A stretch of 64,000 nt of DNA from Malania oleifera. Taxonomy: Eukaryota > Streptophyta > Magnoliopsida > Santalales > Ximeniaceae. The stretch lies in assembly GCF_029873635.1 (NCBI RefSeq), contig NC_080420.1, positions 58,544,346 to 58,608,345 on the forward strand, given 5' to 3'. Position numbers and translations under genes: made by a program. Of this stretch, positions 1 through 12,181 are shown in pieces; position 1 is the stretch's first letter; each line of letters starts with the position of its first letter. A model generated the notes under the pieces. The model ran no database searches, was not told where the DNA came from, and was given only the letters and a program-made list of their open reading frames with translations.

Positions 1-923
1 GTGAAAGTTTAGTGAAAACCTATTGCTATAAAATGTGGTGTGAAATTTTTTTTGTTGAAAATAGTAAACAAAGTGGGACGTGCTTGAGAAAAATTCTAAA
101 ATGAGACTGAGCTTTTATCAAATTTCCAAAAATATAAATCCAATAACGCAACCAAACTAAACAGATTAACTGAAACAATTTACCAAACACTCAGGTTGCG
201 GGTTCAATGTCTTTTTGCTTCCAATGTTTACTAGTTCCCTAGGTCTTACTCTTCATCTTGTTAATCTAATCTAGGCATTAATAAGATGAAATTTTCAGAC
301 TAAAGCTTGAGTAAATTTTCCAAATCCAAACGGAAGAAAATGAAAAGTCTCATTAAGCATCAACCAAATTTCATGTAATAATTAATTGATGAAAATCCTA
401 GATTAAATCAAGGTTTTGATGTGCCTAACGTCAACAACAGAACAAGAAATAAAAGCCAATGATTTATTAACAATGCCTTCAATTTTCGATTTTAACCAAA
501 TAAAAGTTTAACAATAATATTGTAGGAAAACTAGTAAACCATGGAAAGCAACCGACATTGACCCACAATCCAAGTTATAAAACCTAGCTGCTCATGCTTG
601 CCATCCAAAATTTTCAGATCAAATTAATTCCAAAATAACTCATTACAACAATAAAATACTCCCAACATAATAATAACTTGACTCAATACCTTAAATGAAA
701 TAAAACTCAATAATGGTGTAACCCAAATTAATTCCCTACCCAAACAATGAAAAGAACACAAATGCTCTCAATAAATATTAACTTCAAACCAAACACTAAG
801 TGCTGAAATAATAGTTATGGAAAACAAGGCACAAAAAGTTAGATAACTAAATATGTGAGTGCTAAAAAAATAAACTTGACAAGATAATTTTAAATTAGCA
901 AGAACATAAAGAAGTTTAAATAA

Positions 924-925
<2 letters not shown>
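1..925. other. AT-rich non-coding DNA, no gene seen
   Basis: No long open frame, LTR edge or protein motif is visible. The stretch is AT-rich with scattered A and T runs. It may be old decayed repeat DNA, but I cannot tie it to any of the elements further right. Confidence 0.6.

Positions 926-1016
<91 letters not shown>
926..1016. repeat. (AG)n microsatellite, about 45 uninterrupted units
   Basis: A perfect dinucleotide run of 91 bases. It makes a spurious Ser-Leu repeat frame on the minus strand, which is not a gene. The lack of interruptions suggests that its length is still changing by slippage. Confidence 0.98.
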
Positions 1017-1021
<5 letters not shown>

Positions 1022-1354
1022 GGACAAGGTGGCTAGCCGTGAGGTTTAGCTCCAAAAGAACAACAGTAGCTGTTGTGTTCTTCCTATGCTACAGCACAGC
1101 CCCCACAGAGGACCCCCACACGCCCCCTTCTAGCTACCAAAACCCTACTCTTTTAAAAACCTAAAAGGAAAACCTACCTAGAATTGTTGACTTCCCCCCC
1201 CCCCCCCTTATTCGATCCCTCCAAAATAATTTATCAATTCCTTCAAACCTTAAGTTGCCAGCGCCTCTTGCACACAACACACACTCTTGTACACAACACA
1301 GAAAGCCTCACCTTTTGATTTGCATGGCCAAGTCACATCATGGACCCGACCCAA
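1017..1354. other. Non-coding spacer with a 14-base C tract
   Basis: No gene is visible. A run of 14 C residues lies at about 1194-1207, next to pyrimidine-rich sequence. The part from about 1250 on is richer in GC than its surroundings and leads into the duplicated block. Confidence 0.5.
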
Positions 1355-1732
1355 ACATTTTTTTGTTTGTTTTGCTTTTGGGCTCCCTTCCTTTTGCTTC
1401 CATGTGGCTGCCCCCATCTTAAGCATGCCCAAGCCACTTGTTCGCAGCCCATGATACTTCATGCTACCAGCCCAACTCACCCTTTTATTCAAGCCCAACA
1501 CGGCTAGCTTTCAATTAAGCTCCATTAAACAGTGCATAATATACCCAGACATTTTTTTGTTTGTTTTGCTTTTGGGCTCCCTTCCTTTTGCTTCCAAGTG
1601 GTTGCCCCCATCTTAAGCATGCCCAAGCCACTTGTTGGTAGCCCATGATACTTCATGCAACCAGCCCAGCTCACCCTTTTATTCAAGCCCAACACGGACA
1701 GCTTTCAATTAAGCTCCATTAAACATTGCATA

Positions 1733-1740
<8 letters not shown>
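1355..1740. repeat. Tandem duplication, two copies of about 194 bp
   Basis: The block starting at 1355 recurs from 1549 with an offset of 194 bases and few mismatches; both copies open with ACATTTTTTTGTTTG and run to the words before the TA tract. The high similarity points to a fairly recent duplication. No coding function is visible. Confidence 0.9.

Positions 1741-1759
<19 letters not shown>
1733..1759. repeat. (TA)n microsatellite
   Basis: Perfect alternating AT run of about 27 bases, directly at the end of the second copy of the 194-bp duplication. Confidence 0.95.
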
Positions 1760-1765
<6 letters not shown>

Positions 1766-2040
1766 TATTGTTTTCCTTTTTTATTTTTCTTTAAATGTCT
1801 GAGAGAGCCTTTGGCGCGTAAACCCATTTGATGCTGACAGGACTTGCATGGCTCGGTGTTAATCTCCCAAAAATTATCCTACAATAATAAAACACGAAAA
1901 TCCATAAATTTACAGCAAAATTAGGATAATTATCTCAAACGAGTTCAAATTTGAAATAAAGAACATAACTAGGCTTTCAATTAAAACTATGATCTTTAAT
2001 GTATGGTTTTAAACACCCAATTACGCAACTTTGACATGTA
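1760..2040. other. Non-coding DNA left of Athila remnant B
   Basis: No gene is seen. The recognisable gag homology of remnant B stops at about 2041, so this is either the flank or sequence of another decayed element. Confidence 0.45.
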
Positions 2041-3201
2041 ATCAGCCTCCTGGAGAAATTAGGATGTTGTTTCCACCTGATATTGTAGGTATTCGAATAA
2101 AAGTCGTTGGATGGCTTCTCGTACCAATTGTGAGTGGCCTTTACTTCCTCCTGCATAAGCTCAGGTTGTGAGTGCGCATGCGGGCAATTATAACATGTAT
2201 GTGAAGGATCAAAGAAAATTGGGAAAACCTTTGCACACGCTATTGTCTGCAGTCCTAATGACAAGCATTGATCTAATTTTTCAGATGTAGCATACATAGT
2301 AGGAGCTAGGTCCTGGTTTGCAGTCAACTCGTAAACTCCCTTAGGTTTAGATGTTGATGGATTAGGTAGTCTACAGGTGGTAGCTATATGCTGTTGAGAG
2401 TTTTTAGCCAGATTTTCAAAGAGAATCCAAGCCTCATTCTCATGGTTAGCAAGGAAAGTACCTCTGCACGACATATCAACCATGAACCTATCTCTCTCAG
2501 CCAACCCTTCGTAGAAAGTTTAGACTAATTGCCACTTAAGGACCTGGTGATGTAGGCATTTATGAAGTAGGTCCCTAAAGCGCTTTTAAGTCTTGAAAAA
2601 GAGTTCCTTATCCATCTGTCAGAAACTTGTGATGGCTCTCTGAAACTGATTTGTCTTCCTAATTGGAAAGTACTTTTTAAGAAATTTATACTACATGGTC
2701 GCCCAGTTGGTCACCGAGTTCGGTTCTAAGGACATCAACCAATATTTGGTCTTATCCTTCAAAGAGAATGGGAAAAGCCTAAGACGGAGAGCATCATCAC
2801 TAAAATTAGGGATGCATATGGTGGAACAAATTTCCAAGAACTCATCTAGATGTTGATAATGATTTTTAGTGGAGTTTCTATGAAAGTTGGGCATCATTGA
2901 GATGATCGAAGTTTTAATCTCAAATTGTGCCGCCTGAACATCTAGAAACCGGATGCAAGATGGTGAGGTGTATGCAGTAGGTACAAAGTAGTCCCTAATG
3001 GGCTGAAGGTGTTACTTTCCCACCACAGCTAGGTGGGGAGCATGGGGTTCTGGGATTTGTTCAGCAAGAACCAAGGGGTTATCTTTGGCCATAGCTAGCC
3101 TTTTTTGGATTAGAGATAGGTTTCCTAAGGGACCTATAGGATTTTTCAATCTCAAAATCTATGGGAATTATCTCAGGTTCCAAAGAATGCAGACCAAACA
3201 T
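2041..3201 (-). pseudogene. gag: Athila-type gag remnant (capsid region)
   Basis: Gag forms the virus-like particle of LTR retrotransposons. The likely start is the ATG at 3201 on the minus strand, followed by a segment (HSLEPEIIPIDFEIEKS) matching the gag start of element A further right. At 2897-2691 the frame reads HLDEFLEICSTICIPNF and then LRLFPFSLKDKTKYWL, the signature of the Retrotrans_gag family in Athila/Tat elements. A further open piece (2504-1977) continues the gag homology to about 2041. Stops and frameshifts separate the pieces, so no full product can be made. Confidence 0.85.
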
Positions 3202-3355
3202 ACACACTTGCAAGCACACAAATTTAGATTTAAAAAATAGAAAACAAAATAAAGAAAAGAAAAATTAACAAAGAAAGTGAAAACAAAGGAGTGCAAATCA
3301 AAAGAATAAGACAATAATACGTTAACGCGGAAGTTAGCTTATAACCGTAGCCAAC

Positions 3356-3373
3356 TCCCCGACAACGGCGCCA
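3356..3373 (-). other. Primer-binding site for tRNA-Asp (Athila remnant B)
   Basis: The minus strand reads TGGCGCCGTTGTCGGGGA, complementary with one mismatch to the 3' end of plant tRNA-Asp. It lies 5 bases inside the LTR edge. This is the usual first-strand cDNA primer site of Athila elements and fixes the orientation. Confidence 0.88.
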
Positions 3374-3378
3374 AAATT

Positions 3379-4952
3379 TGGTAGGCTCACCAAGGCTTGG
3401 GTCTTTAACTACCAAAAATAATATTTATACAACCTAACTATCCCAAGTTTTGTAGAAAGTGGGTAAGTTGGGTGTCAAAACTCAGGGACTTGAAGCGTAG
3501 TTATCAAGTCGCTTTCGAATTAGTTTATCGTAGCCTTGTTATGAAAAAGAAGTGACAAATGGTATTCTGCAATGGTGATTATCTAACTACTCGAAAGCAT
3601 GTAAGCGAAAGCAAGTAAATCTATACTACTGTAAAGCAGGTAAATTTCTAAGTTACCCTACTCCTACAAAGCGATACTCTGGTTCGAATTAGACGCTGGA
3701 CGCCATGTTTCTAACTATTCTTATCCGGACTTCCTTAGAAGTACTAACCCGAGTGGGCCAAAGCGGGAGAGGGGCGATCGAGGTCACAGGGTAGCAAAGG
3801 TGCACAAAATATCCAGAGTACGGTCTGGAACAAGTGTATACCCTGTCTTAATGATAACAAACACCTCTGCCATTCCGTAGGTGACTATTTTCCTCCAACT
3901 AGTACGTAGCAGTGCTTATCCTTATCTACAACCTTTGATCAAACACACAACAAGTAAATGGAAAGAAGTAATGAAAGCATGAGTAAAAAGATCATTCCTT
4001 TATCATTCCAAACATCTATCACTATGCCAAAAGTACAAGAGGAGATCCAAATATATACTGTTGTTGTATGAACGCTACCGGTTGTCATAAGGCATCAGAC
4101 ACTCCATACACAAACTGAAACTACTCTACTCCTATTCTATCTTGGCTCTCAATGAATTCCTAGGTCTATCACTCACCTAAGAGAGGCCAAAGAAAAAACT
4201 AGAGCTTGTGTTCATAGTGATTACTTATAGGCTCTAGGGTTTACAAGGTTTGTTTTAAAAATTAGGAAAGGTTACAACAAATCTCGTGCAGAAGATCGTC
4301 GCCGTCGACCAAGTTGCTCCTCTGTCATTCTTGTGCGCACCCTGGTTGAATCTCACGAGAAATAAGGGATTCAAATCTTCAATGTCTTCAATTTCATCAC
4401 GCTTCAGGTTCTTGAGGGTCGAGTTGATAGTCGAGACTTGCAGTATCTCGATCTTCATGAAATCTCAGTATCTCAACATAATCACCCAAGAAGGTTTTTT
4501 GGTTAAACACTTCGTCAAGACTCTCGTTACTTCTGAATTTATGTTCTTTTTTAGTATCGTTACGTGGCCTCCCCAATGGGTCACTTGGTCGAGCACTTGA
4601 TCGAACCTTGTAGAGTTCTGATCTCAGTCTGAACCTTGGAATTTGCAGTGGATGACTAAGTCGCTCCTGTGGTTTTCTAGTCGCGTCATATGGTCGAGCA
4701 TCATTTTATTGTTCATTTATGATTTAAAGCTTTGGGAGTTTGGTTGAATGTCTGAATTCAAGTTTTGAATCCTCCAAATCCTCATTGGCTTCTTGTAATG
4801 CCTAACTCAATGGTTTTAACTTGTTTTTCCTAAAAAGACAAACAAACCTTGCATAACTCTGAACAATGAGAACTTTGGGTAAATACATAATAAAATGAGG
4901 ATAAGTAAAGATAAATAAGGGTCTAAAATCATTTATTTTAAGGACTTATCAC
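3379..4952 (-). repeat. Athila-type LTR (LTR1), full length, about 1.57 kb
   Basis: On the plus strand it begins TGGTAGGCTCACC and ends GGACTTATCA, so it has TG...CA ends. A TATA-like CCTATAAGTAATC on the minus strand (near 4222-4233) marks the promoter, and GTCGA/GGTCG words cluster upstream of it at 4290-4700. It matches the plus-strand LTR at 26962-28581 in length and in many blocks, so those two form one subfamily. It matches the LTRs of element A less well. Confidence 0.88.
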
Positions 4953-6619
4953 AACCCCCAACTTACACCTTGCTAGTCCTCGAGCAAAGAAAATCTAAGA
5001 AAACTACCAAGTCCTACCTACATCCTTTTTCGTAGGAAATACGATTGTATTTACTGTATGCAACAAAGCTTTAAACCCCTAGGTTGATCCTAGTGGATGA
5101 GTTCTAGTCTCGTGAGGGTTTCCAGGGTGATACTCACAAGCACCTGCTTAGTGAACATTATAAAAGATTTGCATGTAACAAGAACCTTACCATTTCATAT
5201 ACAAAAATATGACCCCAGTTACACGCAGGCGTGTTCATTTATGATTCCATTATACACACTCTGCAGCAATTCATTCATGCAAGTCTCAACACTGCACAAC
5301 TATTATACAGAAGAGATAACATTTAGGGGATCAACCATCAATTATACCATGTAGTTTCAAGAATTGCTAGATTATATCACAGGGCATGTGTAAAGTGTAT
5401 GATTTCCCACACATAGGGTGTTGTTGGACACCTAGAGAACATTTGTTTTGACTCAACCTCACTGGTATGCCCTCATAATGGAAAACACTAGAGAAAAGGG
5501 GTTCACTCTTATATGTGAGGAAGAATGTCATGATCAAACATCCCACATATTTTGAAGAACTAACGTTAAGCATGGAATGACTAGCTTTTTAAGAATGGGA
5601 TCCAGCATATTTGCGAGGTGTCGGGTCTTTCACCTTAGCATCTTCTCACTTACTCACCATATCCAATCAAGAACACCATAGATCAATCCTTCCATAGTCT
5701 TGACATAAATAGAGCATATGCGTTGGCCAGCTTGAAGATTCCTGATATTTATAAGAACATGGTGTTACGTCCTTAGTTTGCCATTTTTCTTGTATCTAGA
5801 GCAAGGTTTTTTTTTTTTTTTCATTTTTTTTTTCATATTCTACTCATTCTTTTCTTTGGCTTTCATTTCTTGGTAAGCTAGGACAATCATTACACCCATG
5901 GTCATCTTCATACCACCAACGGGAAATTCAGCTTGAAAGTCCACGAAGTACATCTGTCTCTAAGGTGGCTCAATTTTCTTGTTTCGAGCAAGCTACAAGA
6001 CCTAATTTTATATCTCCCCACTTGATGTCACCTCTAGGCCAGCAAATGCGAGAATAAAGACTAGTTAACAAGGGGTATCCAAAAAAAGGAGAGTTGAGTT
6101 TTGTAAACCTAGAGTTTGAAATCAAAAACTTGACCACTGAACGAATGGCTCAATAGTACCTCACAAGGTGTCATAGTCACCACAGTTGTTCTCTCAATGC
6201 TCTCAAAGAACCTTAAGTGTTACAAATCACGTGTAGGTGTGTTTTTTAGCCTTATGAAGTACCATTGAATATAAGATCATACACAACAATATTAACATAA
6301 ATGAATCACTAGTTGACCCTTTGGAGTGGCATGACAGTTCATTAGGCTGGTTAATGTGAAACCATGCACAAATGGCTCACTACATTGTTAGTGAGCATAA
6401 TAAAATCATATAATAGATGGGCCTAGGCCTATAACATCTAAGTTATATAGGTTTATGTGAAGGTAAAATAGTTATCATGTCATGAAGCACATATTGTTTA
6501 CTGAGAGAATTTTTTAATGTCTGAAAATTATGAAAATTTTTCCATTTTGTGCAAACAAGATGCCATGCTACCCCCTCCCCACTTAGAACTTCAATGTTCT
6601 CACTGAAGTGTGGAAAGAG
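4953..6619 (-). other. 3' non-coding region of an Athila element (remnant B side)
   Basis: Starts with the polypurine tract on the minus strand (AAGTTGGGGGTTGTG beside the LTR) and continues with a block found again at 7989-9700, 17800-18800 and 25430-26960. It contains poly-T at about 5807-5822 and no convincing coding frame. At about 6620 it changes abruptly into LTR sequence of element A, so pol is missing. Confidence 0.78.
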
Positions 6620-7988
6620 AGAATAAGGAGTGAGTTGGGTGTCAACCTCAGGGACTCTAGTGCAACGGTGTGCCAATTTTAATATAGTTTACCATGCTGA
6701 AACAAGAATGGAAAGATGAATTTGATGGTGTTTCTATCAACTACAAAAGTAATAAATTGTATTGAAACTACTTTTATAAAGTAAGTCGTTGGTTATGAAT
6801 CTGGCATAGGCTATCATTTGCAATAACTATGTCCGGTCTGGTATCCATACTAGGTTGAACGGTCAAGTGAACCGCTCGAGTTGCATAGGGTAGCGAAGGT
6901 GCACCAATCGTTCGAAGCACGATCGGGAACTAGGGTATATTATCTCTAGCAAACATGGAACCCTCTATAGAAACCGTACCCTACTACATACAAGTGATTG
7001 AATCCCTAGCTATGCTCTCCTATCCCCTAGGGTTTCATCATAACCAGAGAACCAAATGTACAAGAAATTAAAGACATGGTATTGAAAGTGTAGAATTCAA
7101 ATCAAAGCAATGTAAATGGCAAGTAATTGAAAAGGACATCAATTGAAGCTTGAAGGTCTATCACTAGCTATTCGGGAATACAATTGAGAACCGACTACTC
7201 CACGTGACAGCAATGGGAACTTGGAGGTTGTCACAAGCCTTTGAAGGATCTGAATACAAACCAAACATGAACTTTAAAGAAAGCAATAAATATACTCTAC
7301 GACATCGATCAAAACTCGAAAGCATCTAACTAGCTTCTCAAGACACTGATTAGGAACCAGACATGCAAGTAAGGAAAGCATGAAAACCTAATCTTTATAG
7401 CACCCAACGACAATCAAGGTCAGTCACTAACCAAAAAGTGGCCAAAGGGGAACCTTAATCACCTATTCAAAGTTTGATTTTATACCCAAAAGGGTTTACA
7501 ACAGAATGAATTCTAATCAGGAAAGTTTCACCAAAAATCTCACGCAACAGTTATTGTATTCAAACGAAGTCGACCTAGTCATGCCCTGGTCTTCCATGGT
7601 CGTGTTCTTGTCAAGATACTATCGAAATTCTAGGGTTTAGCTAATGGCTTCCTTGACCTAGTCATACCTTTAGGATCTCTTGGTCACGCCATTGGTCGAA
7701 GCCTGAGTATCTCTACTTCAGTCAGCACTTTAGCATTTTGTGACCTAGTCGCCCCTTGTGATATGACATGGTCGCACCACATAGTCGAATAGAGTTTTGT
7801 TGCTTTGGTGGACAAAGGGTTTGGAGACTTAGTTAAGCACTTGGTATAGCTTTATGCTTCCCAATTGCTTCCTTGGCTTCTAGCATTGCTTAACTCCTCA
7901 ATTTAAGCTCCAATTTTCAGGAATAGTTACAATGTAAATGAGGACAAAACATACGTAAATAGGGGCCCAAAATTTGAGGAATACATCA
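6620..7988 (-). repeat. 3' LTR of Athila element A, truncated outer end
   Basis: Shares long blocks with 15960-17378, such as CTACATACAAGTGATTGAAT versus the same words with two changes, so the two are a pair. The inner end is the CATCA at 7984-7988 beside the polypurine tract. The first 70 or so bases of the plus-strand LTR (TGGTAGACTTGCC and following) are missing, joined instead to remnant B. GACCTAGTC and GGTCG words cluster at 7568-7800. Confidence 0.85.
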
Positions 7989-10169
7989 TAACCCCCAAAT
8001 TACACTTTGCTAGTCCTCAATAAAAGACAACTAATAAAAAGCTACAAAAGATAAACAAACTCCTAACTACCTCCTCTTTCATGGGAAATACGATTGCATT
8101 TATCATATGCAATAAGACTTTGAACCCCTTGGTTGCCCTAGTAGACGAGTTATAGTCTCGTGAGGGTTTCCAGGGCGATACCTATAAACACCTATCCCAA
8201 TGAACATTAATTCGAATTAACAAGTAACACACTTATGCAATTTCACATATAGATATGTGGCACTATTGTAATCATGCTTTTCTACAAATAACTCCATTAT
8301 AAAGACAACTTTGAAGCAAATCACTCATACATGTCTCAACAGGATATAGCCATCAAAAACATAAAAACCTTAGAGATTCAATCAATAATTCCAATTCAGA
8401 ATTAATATCTTCATATAAATCTGAGTATAAACATGTATAGTTACAAGACATGTGTAAAGTGAATGATTCATCTCACTCGGGTCATCCTTGGACACCTATA
8501 GAATGGATGCCTTGACTTAGCCTCATTGGTATGCTCTCAAAAACACTTATGAAGGTGGGGTCACTCTTGTATGTGAGGAAAAACATCATGGTCAAGCATC
8601 TCACATATATCGAATAACCAACAATGAAGATGGAGTGAACTAGTCTCAAAAGAATGGAATACATCCTATTAACGACGTGTCGAGTACTTCACCCTAGCAC
8701 CTTCTTACCTACTCACCACATCCTACCAAGGTCACCCTAGATTGATAATTCATAAGCCAATGCGTGAATCCATCATATGCATCGAAGTACCCAAATAAGC
8801 TTCATACGTGCAAGAATGTGGTGTGTTATGCCCCTAGCTTTGCCATTTTGTATTTGGAGCAAACATCTATATATTTTTCGCATTTTCTCTTTTTCTTTCT
8901 TTTCTACTAATTTTTTTCTTTATATATATTTTCTTTCACGGCCAGCTAGTACAATCATCACAACTTATGTCGTCTTCATGGTATCGACAAGGAACTAAGC
9001 TTAAAAAGGAAGTTTATGAATTATGCTTATCTCTAGGGGTGACTTAATACACATGTCTTGAGTAGGCTACAAGACCTAGTTTTATATCTCCCCACTAGAA
9101 ATCACCTCTAGGCTAGTAAATGCAAATAAGGAGACTAGCATGTAAAGAATATCCGGACAAGAAAAATTGAGTTCCGTGAACTCAAAGTTCATGTAAATGA
9201 CTTTAACAAAAAAAAAAAAAAAAAACTCAACAAAACCTCACAAGGTGTCATAGTCGCCACAGTTGTTCTCTTAGTGCTCATAATGGAACCTAAGTGAAAC
9301 AAATCATGTGAAAGTGTGTCCTAGACTTGTAATATACCATGTGAATACTAAAACTTATACAACAACATCAAAATGAATGAACTCCTAATCGACTCTCATC
9401 GAGTTGTCAAATAATAAAACAGACTATACCACATAAAACTATGCACAAACAACTCACTTCATCATTAGTGAGCATGATAAAGTCATTTACAAGATACAAC
9501 ATGAAATTGTAACACAAATGCTAAATAAAAGTATGTAAAGGGCATAAAGTGTGTTATAATGGCATACTACATACAATTTTCAACTGAAATTTGAAAAACA
9601 TGTCATATTTGTGCTTTAGATGTAATGTGTAGTGCCTTCCTAACCCCTACAACCCTCAAGTTAAGACTTTAGAGTCTGTACTAAAGTAAAGATAGAAAGC
9701 ACTAGGAAAGCAAGCGACAAGAGCACTACACGGTGAGAAAAGGAACACATATGTATCTGCATAAGAACACAACCAGCAAAAAACGAAAATACTAGAAATG
9801 AAAGCACCAGCACACAAGGCACAAATGAGAAGAAAAACAGTTAAAGAACAAATTGGAGCCATATTTAAATTAGTGTGGGGGTTGACCCCAAACTTAGTGT
9901 GAAACAAAAACTAGCAACTAGGTCGTGCTAGAATTCTAACACATTTACCCTGTGAAAACTATCACAATTCCCTAACTATAGACCCTGAGAGATTGACCTA
10001 AACTAATGACTCTAAATTCTAACACATCCTAAAATGTACAACCTAAAGAAATAAAAATCAAGAAAAACACTCGGGTTGCCTCCCAAAAGTGCTAAGTTTA
10101 CTATCTTCAGTCAAATGCAATGAATGTTCAAGTCAGATACACCAGGTCATAAAGAAAAACTTCCTCTAC
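7989..10169 (-). other. Long 3' non-coding region of Athila element A
   Basis: About 2.2 kb between the pol end and the 3' LTR, where some Athila elements keep an env-like ORF. No env-like frame is clear. A hydrophobic 83-codon frame (9907-9656) ends at the same relative place as one in the related copy at 17425-17787. An A tract lies at about 9209-9226. GGGAGGCAACCCGAGTG, minus strand near 10060-10100, marks its junction with pol and recurs in element C. Confidence 0.75.
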
Positions 10170-11279
10170 AAGTCCCTCACTAACCCCCTCCACACATGGC
10201 TTTAGACACTGACCATTGACCATAAAAGGGAGTTAGTCATTGGATCCTTAATTTTGACCGCACTGTGGGGAAACACATGGGTCATGATGTAGGGACCATG
10301 CCATCTGAATTGTAGCTTACCGGGGAATAATTTCAACCTCAAATTAAAAAGCCATACGTTTTGGTGGGGTTCAAAAGTTTTCAAGACAATGTGCTTGTCA
10401 TGAAAGGCTTTCATCCTATCTTTATAGATTTGGAATTCTCATATGAGTTATTCCTAATCTCCTCCAAATCAATGAGTTGGAGGCGGCGATGGGAACCAAC
10501 AATGACCATGTCGAAATTAAACTTCTTAATCGCCCAATTGGCCTAATGCTCTAACTCAGCTAGGAGGTGATAGGCCTCACCATAGACTAACCGATATGGG
10601 GACATATTGATAGGGGTCTTGTAGGTGGTTCTATAAGCCCATAGAATATCATCTAGATGAGACAACCAATCTTTTCTATCTGGCCTCACAACTTTCTCAA
10701 GAATGTTTTAATCTCACAGTTCAAAACCTCAACCTGCCCACTAGTCTGTGAATGGTATGATGTGGTGATTTTGTGAGTGATGGAGTATTTTCGAAGGAGT
10801 GCTGCAAAATTTTGATTAAAGAAATGAGTTCCCTCATCACTAATGATAGCTCGAGGGCAACCAAAATGATTAAAAAGACCCTTAAGAAATCTAACGACCA
10901 CTTGATGGTCATTTGTCTTAATCGTGGCCGCCTATACCCACTACGAAACATAATCCACCACCACAAGTATGTACACGTAGCCATGAGAGGGAGGGAATGG
11001 ACACATAAAGTCAATCACCCACACATCAAATAGCTCTACCACTAGAATGGGATTCAAATGCATCATGTCATGCCAGGAGATATTCTTGGTCTACTGACAC
11101 CACAAACATGTTCTGCAAAATTCCTGCGTATCCCCAAAAAGTGTGGGCCAAAAGAATCCTCTTTGAAGTACTTTGGCCATCGTTCTCTTCCCACTAAAGT
11201 AGCCAACACACTCTAAGGTATGACAAAATTCAAGTATACAGGGGAACTCACCCTTGGGAACACATCGCCGGATAATCGA
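10170..11279 (-). pseudogene. pol: Athila integrase remnant (element A pol)
   Basis: Integrase inserts the cDNA into the genome. On the minus strand the N-terminal zinc-binding region is visible near 11230-11090 (HTLECVGYFSGKRTMAK, later CRTCLWC). The catalytic core follows at 10901-10686, with [18 protein letters not shown] containing the second Asp, and [16 protein letters not shown], where the catalytic Glu lies in GQVEV. The C-terminal segment is at 10414-10202 (FHDKHIVLKTFEPHQNVWLF, LFPGKLQFRWHGPY), typical of Athila. Several stops and frameshifts between the pieces leave no working frame. Confidence 0.88.
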
Positions 11280-12181
11280 ATCCGAGCAAAATTTGAAAGG
11301 GTCTAGGTTTTCCTATATGAAATGGCACATTTGGAAGAAGAACTTATTCTTCTTAACTATGTCCAATTATAAGGAAAGGCTCTTCTGGCTAAGTAATTCA
11401 CGATTGTAGCAAACCATAGGAGTTAGTAAGATACTGCAAAGAGTTGTTCATGAGGAAAGGCATCATGAACTGGATAGGGATTGATAGATCCCTCAACTAG
11501 AATGCGAGACAAATTATCAGCCATCTTATTTTATGTCCCTTTCCTACCCTGTATCTCATATTCAAACTCCTACAAGAGTAGGATCCACCAAACGTAGGTT
11601 TGATCTCTTTCTTCGTAAGAAGGTACCACAAAGTGACGTGATTGAAGTACACTATGACCTTCGACCTTAGGAGATAAAAGCAAAATTTATCAAGTGCAAA
11701 GACTACTGCTATAAGCTCTTACTTGGTAGTAGTGTAATTCAATTGAGCTCCCTAAAGAGTCTTACTAGAGTAGTAGAACACATAAGGCAATTTTTCAGCT
11801 CGTCACCGTAGCACAACCCTTATAGTGTAATCTGATGCATGACACATGATTTCAAAAGGGAGTGACCAATTGAGTGGCTGCATGATCGGGGCAGAGGAGA
11901 GAAGCGTCCTAAGAATTTAAAATTCAGTGAGACCATTTTTATCAAATTCAAAGGGTGCATCTTTAACTAACAAGTTAGTCAAGGGCTGAGAAATTTTGCT
12001 AAAGTCCTTGATGAATCACTGGTAAAAATTGGCATGCTCTAGGAACGACCTAACTTGTGTAACAAAAGTAGGGGGAGTAATTTTGGAAATCAGCTTGACC
12101 TTAGCCCTACCTACTTCAATCCCCTTGTGGAAACAATGCGCCCCAACACTATTCCCTTTGAACCATAAAATGGCTCTTCTT
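11280..12181 (-). pseudogene. pol: Athila RNase H remnant (element A pol)
   Basis: RNase H removes RNA from the RNA-DNA hybrid during reverse transcription. The minus strand near 11890-11800 reads FEIMCHASDYTIRVVLR, the start of the RNase H fold of Ty3/gypsy pol; the position of the first catalytic Asp in this motif is His here. Further on, SKTL, GAQLNYTTTKK and FALDKFCFYLL are recognisable. Stops interrupt the frame. It lies between RT and integrase as expected. Confidence 0.78.

Larger units (their letters stand above)
2041..6619 (-). mobile_element. Athila-type Ty3/gypsy remnant B: gag, LTR and 3' region around one LTR
   Basis: On the minus strand the order is: 3' non-coding region (6619 to 4953), a full LTR (4952 to 3379), a tRNA-Asp primer site, then gag (3201 to 2041). 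One LTR therefore has the end of an element upstream and the start of an element downstream, which a single normal copy cannot show. Unequal recombination between neighbouring related elements, with loss of pol, would produce this. The left end breaks off inside gag, and the right end breaks into the LTR of element A. Confidence 0.75.

Noticed and set aside
768-1055. Minus-strand open frame with a long Ser-Leu repeat
   Set aside because: It is only the translation of the (AG)n microsatellite.
10773-11033. Plus-strand frame of 86 codons
   Set aside because: Antisense to the Athila integrase remnant, no independent support.
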